A DNA stretch of 64,000 nt from Achromobacter animicus (GTDB taxonomy: Bacteria; Pseudomonadota; Gammaproteobacteria; Burkholderiales; Burkholderiaceae_B). Under the pieces are notes generated by a model that saw only the letters and a list, made by a program, of their open reading frames with translations, did not search any database and was not told where the DNA came from. Both the position numbers and the translations under genes were made by a program. Within the stretch, counting starts at the first letter, position 1, and the number at the start of each line of letters is the position of its first letter. Below, one piece after another: positions 1 to 9,627 of this stretch. The stretch lies in NCBI RefSeq assembly GCF_902859585.1, contig NZ_CADIJM010000003.1:1-64000 (forward strand). Direction: 5' to 3'.

Positions 1-463
1 CCGGCTTTGGCGCAGCGGCCTTGCCGGGCGCGGGCCGGGCTCCGGGCGCCGCGCCGGACTGGCCTGCCGACGGCTTGGCGGCCGCACCCGCCGCGCCGAT
101 TGTCAGCCCGGCCGCCTGCAGCGCCTGAGCCTTTTTCTGGCCGATGCCCCGCACACGTTCGGTCAGGTCGTCCAGCGACTCAAAGCCGCCGCCGCGCTCG
201 CGTTCACGGACGATGATTTCAGCGGTGCGCGGGCCGATGCCTCGCACGCCCTCAAGCTGGGCTGCGGTGGCCTGGTTGATGTCCACCGCATGCGCGGGCG
301 GCGCGGCCACGCCCAGGCCAGCGGACAGCAGCAACGCGCCGAGCGCCCGCCGCAGGATGCGGTGCCGCTCGCGGGGGCATGCGGTCATGGCCGCGGGACG
401 CGCGCGGCGCCACGAGACCAGAGGCAGGTTGCGGGCAACGGTGGGATGGACGAAGGGATTCAT
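1..463 (-). CDS. ComEA-like helix-hairpin-helix protein (3' end outside window)
   Basis: Partial gene on the minus strand; the start is inside the window and the stop lies beyond base 1. The visible 154 residues show an N-terminal Arg-rich stretch followed by a hydrophobic signal segment (about residues 37-58, ending AHA), then a helix-hairpin-helix module starting VDINQATAAQLEGVRGIG and a second hairpin around RGIGQKKAQALQAAG. This VDINxA..L..(I/V)xGIG pattern is the signature of the ComEA DNA-binding domain used in DNA uptake or, in non-competent bacteria, of small exported HhH proteins. The tail is rich in Ala, Pro and Gly. An AGGAGA ribosome site sits just before the ATG. Whether it works in DNA uptake here cannot be told from this window. 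Confidence 0.85.
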   Translation of the reverse strand, partial: MNPFVHPTVARNLPLVSWRRARPAAMTACPRERHRILRRALGALLLSAGLGVAAPPAHAVDINQATAAQLEGVRGIGPRTAEIIVRERERGGGFESLDDLTERVRGIGQKKAQALQAAGLTIGAAGAAAKPSAGQSGAAPGARPAPGKAAAPKP

Positions 464-629
464 GGGGTTCTCCTGACAGTTACGGACGCGACGGTTGCCG
501 CGCCCCGTTGCCATCATCGGGGCGGGCGGCTCGCAGCGCCGGTCCGGTGAACCAAAACATCCACCCCGGCAACTACGCGTGCAGATACCCCGGCAATGTC
601 CCCGGCCATTGGCAGGCAACGTCGCGGGC

Positions 630-656
630 AAAAAAAAGCCACCGCGTCGCGGTGGC
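630..656 (-). terminator. Rho-independent terminator after hldD
   Basis: On the minus strand a perfect 8-bp stem (GCCACCGC/GCGGTGGC, 638-656, 3-nt loop) is followed by eight T. It lies 30 bases past the hldD stop and closes the lapA-lapB-rfaE-hldD unit. Confidence 0.85.
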
Positions 657-685
657 CTTCGTTGTCGCCTTGCCTGCGCGGCGGA

Positions 686-1675
686 TTACTTCCGGGCGCG
701 CCAGTAGCGCACGTACTCGGCCACGCCCGTCTGCACATCGCGCATCGGCGCAGCAAAACCGGCGGCCCGAAGCTGCGTGACGTCCGCCTGCGTATAGCTC
801 TGGTAGCGTCCCTTGAGGTCGTCCGGGAACGGGATGTAGCGGATCAGATCCAGCTCGGCCAGTTGAGCCAGCGTCAGCTCGGCTTCGCCCCGCTCGGCGC
901 GCAGCGTGTTCACCACCGCGGCCGCCACGTCGTTGAACGGCTGCGCCTTGCCGGTGCCGCAATTGAAAATGCCCGATTGCTCGGGGTGATCCAGGAAATG
1001 CAGATTCACGGCAACCACGTCCTCGACCGAGATGAAGTCACGGCTCTGGCCGCCATCCACGTAGCCGTCCCAGCCCGCAAAGAGGCGCACGTGCCCGTGC
1101 TCCAGGAACTGGTTCATGTTGTGGAACGCCACCGAAGCCATGCGGCCCTTGTGCTGCTCGTGCGGACCGTACACGTTGAAGTACCGCAGACCGACGACCT
1201 GCGCCGTCAGGCTGTCCATGCGCTTGCGCAGCACCTGGTCGAACAGCAGCTTGGAATAGCCGTAGACGTTCAGCGGGCCTTCGTTGTCGGGATGCTCGAC
1301 GTAGGTCGTCGAACCGCCGTACACGGCCGCCGAGGACGCATACAGGAACGGCACGCGGCGCGCCTGGCAGAACTCGAAGAGCTCCAGCGTGACGCGGTAG
1401 TTGTTGTCCAGCATGTAGCGGCCGTTGCGCTCGGTCGTGTCCGAGCACGCGCCCTGGTGCAGCACCGCGCGGATTTCGGGCAGGCTGCCATCGGCGACGC
1501 GCCGGCGGAAGTCGTCCTTGTCCATGTAGTCGGCGATCTTGCAGTCGACCAGATTGACGAACTTGTCGCCTTCGGTCAGGTCATCGACGGCAATGATGTC
1601 TTCGATGCCGCGGCGGTTGAGTCCGCGAACCAGGTTGCTGCCAATGAAGCCCGCGGCTCCGGTAACGACGATCAT
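686..1675 (-). CDS. hldD: ADP-L-glycero-D-manno-heptose 6-epimerase
   Basis: Cytoplasmic short-chain dehydrogenase-type epimerase (329 aa) that converts ADP-D-glycero- to ADP-L-glycero-manno-heptose, the last step in making the heptose donor for the LPS inner core. The N-terminus [15 protein letters not shown] is the Rossmann NADP site, YASSAAVYG gives the catalytic serine region and YGYSK the Tyr-x-x-x-Lys pair. Length matches the family. The start is the ATG whose first four bases (ATGA) overlap the stop of the upstream kinase gene; a good AGGAGA ribosome site precedes it. The upstream partner rfaE supplies the preceding phosphorylated heptose, so the two are translationally coupled steps of one pathway. 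Confidence 0.97.
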   Translation of the reverse strand: MIVVTGAAGFIGSNLVRGLNRRGIEDIIAVDDLTEGDKFVNLVDCKIADYMDKDDFRRRVADGSLPEIRAVLHQGACSDTTERNGRYMLDNNYRVTLELFEFCQARRVPFLYASSAAVYGGSTTYVEHPDNEGPLNVYGYSKLLFDQVLRKRMDSLTAQVVGLRYFNVYGPHEQHKGRMASVAFHNMNQFLEHGHVRLFAGWDGYVDGGQSRDFISVEDVVAVNLHFLDHPEQSGIFNCGTGKAQPFNDVAAAVVNTLRAERGEAELTLAQLAELDLIRYIPFPDDLKGRYQSYTQADVTQLRAAGFAAPMRDVQTGVAEYVRYWRARK

Positions 1676-2613
1676 GAGGATTCTCCTGCCAATTCCGCGG
1701 CCGTGACGACGGACGTGCCCAGCTTGCCCACGGCGATGCCGCCGGCCTTGTTGGCCCAGCCCATGGCTTCGGCCCACGGCAAGCCGATGGCGCGCGTAAC
1801 CGCCAGCGTGGCCAGCACGGTGTCGCCCGCACCGGACACATCGAACACCTCATGCGCTTGCGCGTCGGTGTGGTCGCGTCCCGCGTCGGAAAACAAAGTC
1901 ATGCCCTGCTCGGACCGCGTCACGAGCAAGGCTTCAAGGTCCAGATCGGCGCGCAGGCGCTGCGCACGATCGGTCAATTCGGCTTCGGACGTCCAGCGGC
2001 CAACTGCCTGCTGCATTTCCGAGCGGTTGGGCGTGACCAGCGTCGCGCCGCGATAACGCGAATAGTCGTCGCCCTTGGGGTCCACCAGCACCGGGATGCC
2101 CGCGCTGCGCGCCAGCGCAATCAGCGACTCGACCCGGGTCAGCACGCCTTTGGCATAGTCCGACAGAACGACGATGTCGTGGTTGGCCAGATGCCGGGCC
2201 AGCGCGGCGTCCACCGCGTCAAGCGATGGCTGGGTGGGATGCTGTTCGAAGTCCACACGCAGCAGCTGTTGCTGACGGCCCAGCACGCGCATCTTGAGGG
2301 TGGTGTGCAGTTCGTTGTCGGCAATCAGGTCGCCCTGGATGCCGGCCTCAGTGGCCAGGCGCCGCACGCTGTCGCCGGCTTCGTCCTGGCCCAGCACGCC
2401 GACTAGGGTCACGTGGCCACCCAGGGCCGCGACGTTGCGCGCGACGTTGGCGGCGCCGCCCAGACGGTCTTCGCGTCGCGCGACCCGCACGACCGGCACC
2501 GGCGCTTCGGGCGAGATACGTTCGACTTCTCCGAACCAGTAGCGGTCCAGCATGACGTCGCCAACCACGAGCACGCGGCTACGCGAAATGGCTTCGGCGG
2601 GAAAAGAGTTCAT
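1672..2613 (-). CDS. rfaE1: D-glycero-beta-D-manno-heptose-7-phosphate kinase
   Basis: PfkB-family sugar kinase of 313 aa that phosphorylates heptose-7-phosphate at C1 in the ADP-heptose pathway. Seen: the N-terminal [22 protein letters not shown] block, the [14 protein letters not shown] substrate loop and the PfkB signature [14 protein letters not shown] near the C-terminus with its catalytic Asp. It contains only the kinase half; enteric HldE also carries a nucleotidyltransferase domain, which here must be encoded by a separate hldC/rfaE2 outside the window. Its ATG overlaps the lapB stop (ATGA) and its own stop overlaps the hldD start, so the operon lapA-lapB-rfaE1-hldD appears translationally coupled. 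Confidence 0.95.
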   Translation of the reverse strand: MNSFPAEAISRSRVLVVGDVMLDRYWFGEVERISPEAPVPVVRVARREDRLGGAANVARNVAALGGHVTLVGVLGQDEAGDSVRRLATEAGIQGDLIADNELHTTLKMRVLGRQQQLLRVDFEQHPTQPSLDAVDAALARHLANHDIVVLSDYAKGVLTRVESLIALARSAGIPVLVDPKGDDYSRYRGATLVTPNRSEMQQAVGRWTSEAELTDRAQRLRADLDLEALLVTRSEQGMTLFSDAGRDHTDAQAHEVFDVSGAGDTVLATLAVTRAIGLPWAEAMGWANKAGGIAVGKLGTSVVTAAELAGESS

Positions 2614-3824
2614 TCAAGTTCTTCCAGACGGCGCGGCGCATAGGTTTCCCAGGCGTTGCAGCCGGGACATTGCCAGTAAAAACGACGCGCTTGAAAACCG
2701 CAATTGCGGCATGCGTAGCGATCGAGCCGTTGCGTGTGCTTGTGAATCAGGCTGCGCAGCAGCGTCAGATCGGCGCCCGGCACCGGACCGTGATCGCCGT
2801 CGCTGTCGCCGTTGGCGAGTTCGGCTTCCAGCAGGCGATCCAGCCCCAACAGCGAAGGATGGCTGCGCAGGGCGCCGCGCGCAAAGGCCCACGCGGTCGC
2901 GGCGCCCTGCTGCACCCGCAGCTCCCGGAACACCACATTGAAAAGGTCCAGGGACGCATGGCGGCCATACTGCTTTTGCAGGAAATCCAACCCCTCCGCC
3001 ACCTGATTGGCATTGCGGTAATTGGCCAGCAACTGTTCGGCCACCAGCCCGGCGTATTCGGACGCGTCAGTCATGACCGACTCGAGATACAGCCGTTCGC
3101 GCTTCGGATCCTGTTCGATCAGCGCCAGGCGCGCCCGCAGCATGGCGGTGCGCACCTTGGCGCCCTTGCTCGAGGCGGCTTCGGTGGTGGACAGCGCATG
3201 GTCCGCCGCGTCCAGCGCCTTGTGCGCGGCCTCGACGTCGGCGGGCTTGGCCGCCAACGCGGTCTGGGCCTGTTCGCAGTAGTAATGCACGATTTGCGGG
3301 ACGGGCTCGTCGACCAGGCCCTGCAGAGTCTTCACGGCCTCGATCGCACGCGGCCAATCGTGCTCGGATTCATAAATGCGGATCAGCGAGCGCAGCGCGG
3401 GCAAGGCGTAGCGCGTGTCCTTGAGCTGCTCAAAACCGCTTTCGGCGCGATCCAGCATCCCGGCCTTCAGGAAGTCCTGCGCCAGCTCGTGCTGCGCGTG
3501 TTCGCGTTCGGCCTGCGGCAGGTCGGAACGGTTCAGCAGGCTTTGGTGCACCCGGATGGCGCGCTCCATTTCGCCGCGGCGGCGGAACAGACTGCCCAGT
3601 GCAAAGTGCAGCTCCGTGGTTTCCGGGTCCAGCTTGGCGACTTCGACGAAGGCGTCGATGGCGCGATCAGGCTCTTCATTGAGCAGGAAATTCAGCCCGC
3701 GGAAATAGGAGTCGGGCAGGCTGCGCGTTTCCCGCAGCATCTGCCGGATGTCGAATCGCGCGGCCAGCCAGCCCAGCGCGAACAGCACCGGGACGAATAT
3801 CAACCACCAAGGTTCAAAATCCAC
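2610..3824 (-). CDS. lapB: LPS assembly protein B (TPR adaptor controlling LpxC)
   Basis: 404-aa inner-membrane-anchored TPR protein. Residues 5-22 (WWLIFVPVLFALGWLAA) form the single membrane anchor; TPR-like helices fill about residues 40-340; the C-terminus carries a rubredoxin-type metal knuckle C-R-N-C...C-P-G-C. This architecture is that of LapB/YciM, which in Escherichia coli promotes FtsH-dependent LpxC turnover and so balances LPS with phospholipid synthesis. It follows lapA and precedes the heptose genes, so this unit joins LPS precursor synthesis with its regulator. The stop overlaps the rfaE1 start by four bases. Confidence 0.95.
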   Translation of the reverse strand: MDFEPWWLIFVPVLFALGWLAARFDIRQMLRETRSLPDSYFRGLNFLLNEEPDRAIDAFVEVAKLDPETTELHFALGSLFRRRGEMERAIRVHQSLLNRSDLPQAEREHAQHELAQDFLKAGMLDRAESGFEQLKDTRYALPALRSLIRIYESEHDWPRAIEAVKTLQGLVDEPVPQIVHYYCEQAQTALAAKPADVEAAHKALDAADHALSTTEAASSKGAKVRTAMLRARLALIEQDPKRERLYLESVMTDASEYAGLVAEQLLANYRNANQVAEGLDFLQKQYGRHASLDLFNVVFRELRVQQGAATAWAFARGALRSHPSLLGLDRLLEAELANGDSDGDHGPVPGADLTLLRSLIHKHTQRLDRYACRNCGFQARRFYWQCPGCNAWETYAPRRLEELE

Positions 3825-3869
3825 TGTTCGGACTCATGCGGTAATTCGGTGCAGAGAGGCGGCGCGATG

Positions 3870-4184
3870 TCACAGCGGCGACATGGGAGCGACGGCTTCG
3901 GGAGGCACGACGGGCGTCGTGCCATTGGCGGCGGCCTGAATGCGGTCCAGTTCGCGGCGCAGGCGGATGGCCTCGCGGCGGCGGCGCAGCGCGGCGGGCA
4001 CCGTCAGCAGCAGGCCGAACAGCGCGCCAAGCACGAACACGACCAGCATGACGACGATCAGCGGGACATCCTGGATGACGTAGTCGGCGTAGAACTTCAC
4101 GGCGACGGGGTCGGTGTTCTTCAAGGCGAACATCAACACCGCAACAAAGACGAGCAATCGCAGGGCCCAGACGAGATAGCGCAT
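3870..4184 (-). CDS. lapA: LapA-family inner-membrane protein
   Basis: Small membrane protein (104 aa) with two transmembrane segments (about residues 4-20 and 40-64) and a charged, Arg-rich cytoplasmic tail, matching LapA/YciS (DUF1049). LapA partners LapB at the inner membrane. The ATG at 4184 is chosen because the protein then begins directly at the first membrane helix (MRYLVWALRLLVFV) and a GGAG ribosome site lies upstream; an in-frame extension to 4313 would add an unrelated hydrophilic stretch. A TACAAT -10-like element (minus strand, 4216-4221) lies between the ihfB terminators and this ATG, so lapA-lapB-rfaE1-hldD may have its own promoter. Confidence 0.9.
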   Translation of the reverse strand: MRYLVWALRLLVFVAVLMFALKNTDPVAVKFYADYVIQDVPLIVVMLVVFVLGALFGLLLTVPAALRRRREAIRLRRELDRIQAAANGTTPVVPPEAVAPMSPL

Positions 4185-4243
4185 GGCGCATGCTCCAGAT
4201 GATTCGAGACCGTCAATTGTAAGCGACGTCTTCATGACGAGAG

Positions 4244-4280
4244 AAAAAAAAGCCCCAAGGCGGAGCACGGCCCGCCCTTG
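4244..4280 (-). terminator. Possible second terminator between ihfB and lapA
   Basis: On the minus strand an imperfect hairpin (AAGGGCGG pairing with CCGCCTT, one bulge) is followed by GGGGC and eight T (4244-4251). Together with the stronger hairpin at 4320-4347 it would make a tandem terminator. The bulge makes it the weaker call. Confidence 0.45.
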
Positions 4281-4319
4281 CGCAAGCCGGGCGCCCGCAC
4301 GAATCGGCGCCACAAAAAC

Positions 4320-4347
4320 AAAGCCCCTTGATTTCTCAAGGGGCTTT
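4320..4347 (-). terminator. Terminator after ihfB
   Basis: A 12-bp perfect stem (AAAGCCCCTTGA/TCAAGGGGCTTT, 4-nt loop) followed on the minus strand by GTTTTTG. It ends the gyrA-to-ihfB supraoperon 47 bases past the ihfB stop. Confidence 0.85.
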
Positions 4348-4393
4348 GCTCGCGGTCCGATCTGCCCGAAGGCAGCCCTGCCTGGCCGACGCG

Positions 4394-4756
4394 TCAGTGC
4401 ATGGCGTGCAAACCTGCCATGGAAGACGGCATCGACTCGCTCGACCCAGAGGATTGAGCGTCCTCGTCATTGCCGCCGACCAGGTCCACCCGCTCGCGCA
4501 ATTCCTTGCCTGCCTTGAAGTGCGGCACCTGTTTACCAGGCACCAGCACCTGCTCGCCGGATTTGGGATTGCGACCGATACGGGGTGACCGTTGCGACAA
4601 CGAGAAGCTGCCAAAACCGCGGATCTCGATGCGCTGACCCGAGGCCAGGGCCTGGGTCATTGCATCCAGTACGGTCTTGACCGCGTAATCGGTGTCGCGG
4701 GCGGCCAGCTGAGGATAGCGGGCCGCCAAGGCGGCGATCAGCTCCGACTTGGTCAC
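4394..4756 (-). CDS. ihfB: Integration host factor subunit beta
   Basis: 120-aa DNA-bending protein of the HU/IHF family, acting as a heterodimer with IhfA in nucleoid architecture, recombination and sigma-54 promoters. Seen: N-terminal [15 protein letters not shown], the [15 protein letters not shown] core and the DNA-intercalating arm around [10 protein letters not shown] with its conserved Pro. It is about 25 residues longer than the Escherichia coli subunit because of a Ser/Gly/Met-rich C-terminal tail, a plausible lineage feature. It lies 3 bases after the rpsA stop; rpsA-ihfB adjacency is also found in Escherichia coli, which supports the assignment. Confidence 0.96.
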   Translation of the reverse strand: MTKSELIAALAARYPQLAARDTDYAVKTVLDAMTQALASGQRIEIRGFGSFSLSQRSPRIGRNPKSGEQVLVPGKQVPHFKAGKELRERVDLVGGNDEDAQSSGSSESMPSSMAGLHAMH

Positions 4757-4759
4757 GAA

Positions 4760-6472
4760 TTAACCGTCGTTGCGCTGTTGGTCCAGCTTGGCCTTCAGCA
4801 GCGCGCCGAGGTTGGTGGTGCCGGACGAAGCGCTGGCATCGGACATGCGCTGGATCGTGTCGGCGGTTTCGGCGTTGTCACGGGCCTTGATCGACAGTTG
4901 GATCGAACGCGTCTTGCGGTCGATGTTGACGATCATGGCTTCGATGTTTTCGCCGGCGGACAGCACGGTGGTGGCATCTTCGACGCGGCCCGAGGAGATC
5001 TCGGAAGCGCGCAGGTAGCCTTCGACGTCCACGGAGAGCGTCACGACGGCGCCCTTGGCTTCGACGGACTTGATGGTGCCCGGAACGACGGCGCCCTTGT
5101 CAAACGTGGCGACGAAGTTGTTGAAGGGGTCGCCTTCCAGCTGCTTGATACCCAGCGAGATGCGTTCCTTGTCGGTGTCGATGCCCAGAACCACGGCTTC
5201 GATTTCGTCACCCTTCTTGAAGTTGCGCACGGCTTCTTCACCAGATTCCGCCCACGACAGGTCGGACAGGTGAACCAGGCCGTCGATGCCGCCGGGCAGG
5301 CCGACGAACACGCCGAAGTCGGTGATCGACTTGATGGCGCCGCGGACCTTGTCACCACGCTTGAAGTTCGTGGCGAACTCTTCCCACGGGTTCTGGCGGC
5401 ACTGCTTCATGCCCAGCGAAATACGGCGACGGTCTTCGTCGATTTCCAGGACCATGACTTCGACTTCTTCGCCCAGGGTCACAACCTTGCGCGGGTCGAC
5501 GTTCTTGTTGGTCCAGTCCATTTCGGACACGTGGACCAGACCTTCGATGCCGGCTTCGACTTCAACGAACGCGCCGTAGTCGGTCAGGTTCGTGACCTTG
5601 CCGAACAGGCGGGTGCCTTGCGGGTAGCGGCGAGCCAGGCCCACCCACGGATCTTCGCCAAGCTGCTTGACGCCCAGGGAGACGCGGCTCTTTTCCTGGT
5701 CGAACTTGAGGACCTTGGCTTCGACTTCCTGACCCACTTGCAGGACTTCGGAGGGGTGACGCACACGGCGCCAGGCCATGTCGGTGATGTGCAGCAGACC
5801 ATCGATGCCGCCCAGGTCGACGAACGCGCCGTAGTCGGTGATGTTCTTGACCACGCCCTTGACCACGGCACCTTCGTGCAGGGTTTCGAGCAGCTTTTGA
5901 CGCTCTTCGCCCATGCTGGCTTCCAGCACCTGGCGACGCGACAGCACAACGTTGTTGCGCTTGCGGTCGAGCTTGATGACCTTGAATTCGAGGGTCTTGC
6001 CTTCGTACGGGGTGGTGTCCTTGACCGGACGCAGGTCCACCAGCGAACCCGGCAGGAACGCGCGGATGCCGTTGGTCATGACGGTCAGGCCGCCCTTCAC
6101 CTTGCCGGTGATGGTGCCGGTAACCAGTTCGCCGTTCTCCAGGGCCTTTTCCAGTTGCAGCCAGGCCGACAGGCGCTTGGCGCGGTCACGCGACAGGATG
6201 GTGTCGCCGTAGCCGTTTTCCAGGGAATCGATGGCCACCGAGACGAAATCGCCAGGTTGCACTTCGAGCTCGCCCTGGTCGTTCAGGAACTCTTCCAGGG
6301 GGATCAGCGCTTCGGACTTCAGGCCGGCGTTGACGACGACGAAATTGTGGTCGACGCGCACGACTTCGGCGCTGATGACCTCGCCGGACTTCATGTCCTG
6401 GCTCTTGAGGCTTTGTGCGAAAAGGTCGGCGAAGCTTTCGCCGCCGGTGGCGGTAGTGGAAACGGAAGACAT
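4760..6472 (-). CDS. rpsA: 30S ribosomal protein S1
   Basis: 570-aa RNA-binding ribosomal protein that helps load mRNA on the 30S subunit. It consists of six S1 OB-fold repeats; the [37 protein letters not shown] and [19 protein letters not shown] repeats are plain. The ATG at 6472 ([11 protein letters not shown]) is preferred because this N-terminus is what I recall for Bordetella S1; an in-frame ATG at 6487 (MDFNP) is the alternative. Neither start has a clear Shine-Dalgarno sequence. Escherichia coli rpsA also lacks one and is autoregulated by S1, so the same control is possible here (inference). Confidence 0.96.
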   Translation of the reverse strand: MSSVSTTATGGESFADLFAQSLKSQDMKSGEVISAEVVRVDHNFVVVNAGLKSEALIPLEEFLNDQGELEVQPGDFVSVAIDSLENGYGDTILSRDRAKRLSAWLQLEKALENGELVTGTITGKVKGGLTVMTNGIRAFLPGSLVDLRPVKDTTPYEGKTLEFKVIKLDRKRNNVVLSRRQVLEASMGEERQKLLETLHEGAVVKGVVKNITDYGAFVDLGGIDGLLHITDMAWRRVRHPSEVLQVGQEVEAKVLKFDQEKSRVSLGVKQLGEDPWVGLARRYPQGTRLFGKVTNLTDYGAFVEVEAGIEGLVHVSEMDWTNKNVDPRKVVTLGEEVEVMVLEIDEDRRRISLGMKQCRQNPWEEFATNFKRGDKVRGAIKSITDFGVFVGLPGGIDGLVHLSDLSWAESGEEAVRNFKKGDEIEAVVLGIDTDKERISLGIKQLEGDPFNNFVATFDKGAVVPGTIKSVEAKGAVVTLSVDVEGYLRASEISSGRVEDATTVLSAGENIEAMIVNIDRKTRSIQLSIKARDNAETADTIQRMSDASASSGTTNLGALLKAKLDQQRNDG

Positions 6473-6633
6473 GGGGTTGAAATCCATTGGGCCGAAATGG
6501 CCGTTAAGAACACACCGCAGCGGATTGCCCGCCACAGTGGAGTCAAAATACCTGCCGGCTGGCTGACCCTTGCGGGGTGGCCCGTGGGGGAGTCGCCTGG
6601 CTTGAGCAGGGCCTAATCAAAAAATGCTAAAAA

Positions 6634-6699
6634 CTGCCGGTAGCAATACTGCCTGTAGCAACACTGCCCGTAAATTCACTTAACTTCACTTCACTTCAC
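6634..6699. repeat. Short tandem repeats in the cmk-rpsA gap
   Basis: Two near-identical 15-base units (CTGCCGGTAGCAATA at 6634 and CTGCCTGTAGCAACA at 6649, 12 of 15 matching) are followed by a partial third copy beginning CTGCCCGTAA and then by (A)CTTCA-type pentamer repeats that run into the cmk stop codon. The repeats lie in the 223-base untranslated gap before rpsA. Confidence 0.7.
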
Positions 6700-7382
6700 G
6701 GGTTGGCTTGCTGCCAGAAATCCAGGATTGCCTGCACCGTTTCCGCGATCGTCAGATTGGACGAATCCAGCACGTGTGCATCTGCTGCGGGAGCCAGCGG
6801 CGCAGTGGCGCGCCCGGTGTCGCGCGCGTCACGCTCGCGCATATCCCGCAAAAGGTCGTCTAGATTAGCAGAAATTCCCTTTTCGATCAACTGCTTACGC
6901 CGCCTCTCCGCCCGGGCGACCACGTCGGCGACCAGGAAGACCTTCAGGGACGCGTCCGGGAACACGACGGTGCCCATGTCGCGGCCGTCCGCAACCAGGC
7001 CGGGCGGCAGCCGGAAGGCGCGCTGGCGCTCGAGCAAGGCCTGCCGCACCCCTGGGAAAGCCGCCACGCGAGATGCGAAATTGCCCACCTCCTCGCGGCG
7101 GATGTCATGGCCGGCATCGGCCCCCTCGAGGTAAACGTGCGGTCCGTCGAACCTTACATCCAGCGTCTCGGCCACGCGCGCCACGGCGGGCTCGTCGTCG
7201 GCGGCAACGCCGCGGTTGATGGCAGCCAGCGCAGTCAGCCGGTAGAGGGCGCCGCTGTCGAGCACCGCCCAGCCCAGCGCCTTGGCGACGCGATGAGCCA
7301 CGGTGCCCTTGCCGGACGCGGTTGGACCGTCGATCGTGATGACCGGGGCCAGGGAGGCGGAAGTTGAAGCAGTCAAAGTCAT
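6696..7382 (-). CDS. cmk: Cytidylate kinase
   Basis: 228-aa nucleoside monophosphate kinase that phosphorylates CMP and dCMP with ATP. The P-loop GPTASGKGT sits at residues 19-27, followed by the CMP-binding DSGALYR segment and a [13 protein letters not shown] motif typical of Cmk; RRKQL and RDARDT supply the lid arginines. Length fits the family. It lies between aroA and rpsA, the conserved position in the proteobacterial serC-aroA-cmk-rpsA supraoperon. The 223-base gap to rpsA is the largest in the unit and probably holds an rpsA promoter. Confidence 0.96.
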   Translation of the reverse strand: MTLTASTSASLAPVITIDGPTASGKGTVAHRVAKALGWAVLDSGALYRLTALAAINRGVAADDEPAVARVAETLDVRFDGPHVYLEGADAGHDIRREEVGNFASRVAAFPGVRQALLERQRAFRLPPGLVADGRDMGTVVFPDASLKVFLVADVVARAERRRKQLIEKGISANLDDLLRDMRERDARDTGRATAPLAPAADAHVLDSSNLTIAETVQAILDFWQQANP

Positions 7383-7397
7383 GGATGCGATGCAGCG

Positions 7398-8720
7398 CTA
7401 GGCCGAAACCAGGCCGGCGTAGACGTCAAAGTAACCCGGGAACGTCTTGCTGACACATCCGGGATCAAGAATGCGGACCGCCGCCGGTCCGAATGCCGCC
7501 AGCGAAAAGCACATCGCCATGCGGTGGTCGTCCCAGGTGCCGATGTGGGCATCGCGCCAGGCGTCCTGCGCCGGCGGCGTCACGCGCAGCCAATCGGGGC
7601 CGGACTCCACCTGCGCGCCCAGCTTTTCCAGCTCGGTCTGCATGGCATGGATGCGGTCCGTCTCCTTGACGCGCCAGCTGCCGATGTTGCGCAGCCGGCA
7701 AGGACCGTCGGCATAAAGGGCCAGCGCCGCGGCTGTCATCGCCGCGTCGGGGATCAGGTTGAAATCGGTATCAAAGGCCTTGAGGCGCTCGCCGTCGGCA
7801 ACCTGCACGCCCGACACCTCGATCCAGTCAGGACCGTAGGTAACCTTGGCGCCCATGTCGGCCAGTGTGCTCGCGAATCCCACATCGCCCTGGATGCTGT
7901 CGGCGCCGACGCCGGTCACGCGCACCGGGCCGCCGCCAATGGCGCCCAGCGCCAGGAAATACGACGCCGTCGATGCGTCCCCTTCCACGGCGATCTGCCC
8001 CGGACTGCGATAGGCGGCGCCCGCGTCCACAACGAATCGGCTCCAGCCGTCCCGCTGCACCAGCACGCCAAAGCGCGCCATCAGGTTCAGCGTGATCTCG
8101 ATGTAGGGCTTGGAAATCAGCTCTCCCAAGACCTCGATCGTGACGGGCTTGCCGCTGCGAGCAGCCTGCAAAGGCGCGGCCAGCAGCAAGGCGGTCAGGA
8201 ACTGGCTGGAGACCGAACCCTGCACGCGGGTCACGGCGGTTTCAGCGATGTCGCCGCGGCCGATGTGCAGCGGCGGATAACCCGGCTGGCCCAGATAGTC
8301 GATACGCGCGCCCAGCGCGTTCAGGGCATCGACCAGGTCGCCGATCGGGCGCTCGTGCATGCGCGGCACGCCGGACAGGCGGTAGTCGCCGCCCATGAGG
8401 GCCAGAGCCGCCGTCAACGGACGGATTGCGGTGCCCGCATTACCCATGAAGAGGTCGGCGCTTTCCACCGGAAAACGGCGCACGCCCTGCACCGTGACGC
8501 GCCCGGCTTCCAGGTCGGACACCTGCACGCCCAACTGGCGCAACGCCGCCAGCATGACGCGAGTGTCGTCGGAGTCCAGCAGGCCGGTGATGACCGTCGT
8601 GCCTTCGGCGATGGCCGACAGCAACAGCACGCGGTTGGAAATGCTCTTGGATCCCGGCAAGGCCATCGCGCCCTGCGCGCGCCGCACGCGCGGCAGATCG
8701 AGGTAAGACAAAGCGCCCAT
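7398..8720 (-). CDS. aroA: 3-phosphoshikimate 1-carboxyvinyltransferase (EPSP synthase)
   Basis: 440-aa shikimate-pathway enzyme that joins phosphoenolpyruvate to shikimate-3-phosphate. Seen: the N-terminal [17 protein letters not shown] substrate loop, the [13 protein letters not shown] segment (PEP-binding region) and the [11 protein letters not shown] motif. The NAGTA/IRP sequence (with T and P) is that of a glyphosate-sensitive class I enzyme. The ATG at 8720 is chosen because AAGGAG lies 7 bases upstream; an in-frame ATG 33 bases further up lacks a ribosome site. It starts 4 bases after the tyrA stop. Confidence 0.96.
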   Translation of the reverse strand: MGALSYLDLPRVRRAQGAMALPGSKSISNRVLLLSAIAEGTTVITGLLDSDDTRVMLAALRQLGVQVSDLEAGRVTVQGVRRFPVESADLFMGNAGTAIRPLTAALALMGGDYRLSGVPRMHERPIGDLVDALNALGARIDYLGQPGYPPLHIGRGDIAETAVTRVQGSVSSQFLTALLLAAPLQAARSGKPVTIEVLGELISKPYIEITLNLMARFGVLVQRDGWSRFVVDAGAAYRSPGQIAVEGDASTASYFLALGAIGGGPVRVTGVGADSIQGDVGFASTLADMGAKVTYGPDWIEVSGVQVADGERLKAFDTDFNLIPDAAMTAAALALYADGPCRLRNIGSWRVKETDRIHAMQTELEKLGAQVESGPDWLRVTPPAQDAWRDAHIGTWDDHRMAMCFSLAAFGPAAVRILDPGCVSKTFPGYFDVYAGLVSA

Positions 8721-8724
8721 TGAA

Positions 8725-9627
8725 CTACTCCTTGCGCCAGCCGCGGCGCGCACGCGCCGCCGTGTCCAGCAGCGTCAGCAAAGCCTCGCCGTCGCCATCG
8801 GCGATGGCGCGCTCGGCCCGGTCCAGCACGCCGCGCACAGCGGCCAGCTCGGCCAGCATCGCGTCGCGATTGGACAAAAAAATGTCGCGCCACATTTCGG
8901 GCGATCCGGCGGCAATACGGGTGAAATCACGAAAGCCGCTGCCCGCCAGTTCCAGCCGGGTCGCGGCGTCGGCGGCCGTGGCCACCTGTTCCATATACAC
9001 CGACGACAGCAGATGCGGAAGATGGCTGACCGACGCGAGCACGCGATCGTGTGCGTCGGCGTCCATGTCGATCACGTGCGCGCCGCAAGCCTGCCAAGCC
9101 TGGCGCACGAACGCCATGGCCGCCGCGCCGTTTTCAGGCACAGGCGTGAGGATGACGGTGCGTCCGCGGTAGAGGTCCGCATCCGCGGCTTCCGGCCCGG
9201 TGCGCTCGGCGCCCGCGATGGGATGGCCCGGCACGAACTGCCCGATGCGATCGCCCAGCGCATCGCGCGCCGCCTCGACCACTTCGGCCTTGGTGCTGCC
9301 GCCGTCGGTCAGGACGGCGCGCGGCGAGAGGTGCGTCCGCATCTGCGACAGCACATTTGTCAGGCCGCCGACCGGCGTTGCCAGCATGATGAGATCCGCC
9401 TGGGCCGCCGAGGCTTCGGCCGTCACGGCCTCGTCGATGAGGCCCAGCGCCACAGCGCGTTCCAGCGACTGCGCATTGCGCCCCACGCCCAGCACCTTGC
9501 CCACCTGCCCTGCCTGCCGCAAGGCCGCCGCGAACGATCCGCCGATCAAGCCGACGCCAACCACTGCCAATACAGGAATCAGGGGGCCCGCGGCCCCCTG
9601 ATCTGAAGAAGGTAACGCGTCGTTCAT
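8725..9627 (-). CDS. tyrA: Prephenate dehydrogenase (TyrA)
   Basis: 300-aa NAD-dependent enzyme for tyrosine synthesis, oxidising prephenate (or arogenate) with loss of CO2. The N-terminal nucleotide loop [16 protein letters not shown] and the [11 protein letters not shown] segment with the catalytic His are clear. It is a free-standing protein; in pseudomonads TyrA is fused to AroA. The ATG at 9627 overlaps the hisC stop (ATGA). Position between hisC and aroA completes the aromatic segment of the supraoperon. Confidence 0.93.
   Translation of the reverse strand: MNDALPSSDQGAAGPLIPVLAVVGVGLIGGSFAAALRQAGQVGKVLGVGRNAQSLERAVALGLIDEAVTAEASAAQADLIMLATPVGGLTNVLSQMRTHLSPRAVLTDGGSTKAEVVEAARDALGDRIGQFVPGHPIAGAERTGPEAADADLYRGRTVILTPVPENGAAAMAFVRQAWQACGAHVIDMDADAHDRVLASVSHLPHLLSSVYMEQVATAADAATRLELAGSGFRDFTRIAAGSPEMWRDIFLSNRDAMLAELAAVRGVLDRAERAIADGDGEALLTLLDTAARARRGWRKE

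Noticed and set aside
1676-1777. Upstream in-frame start for hldD
   Set aside because: It would run through the rfaE1 coding sequence and add residues absent from the family; the ATG at 1675 has the ribosome site and the Rossmann motif at its N-terminus.
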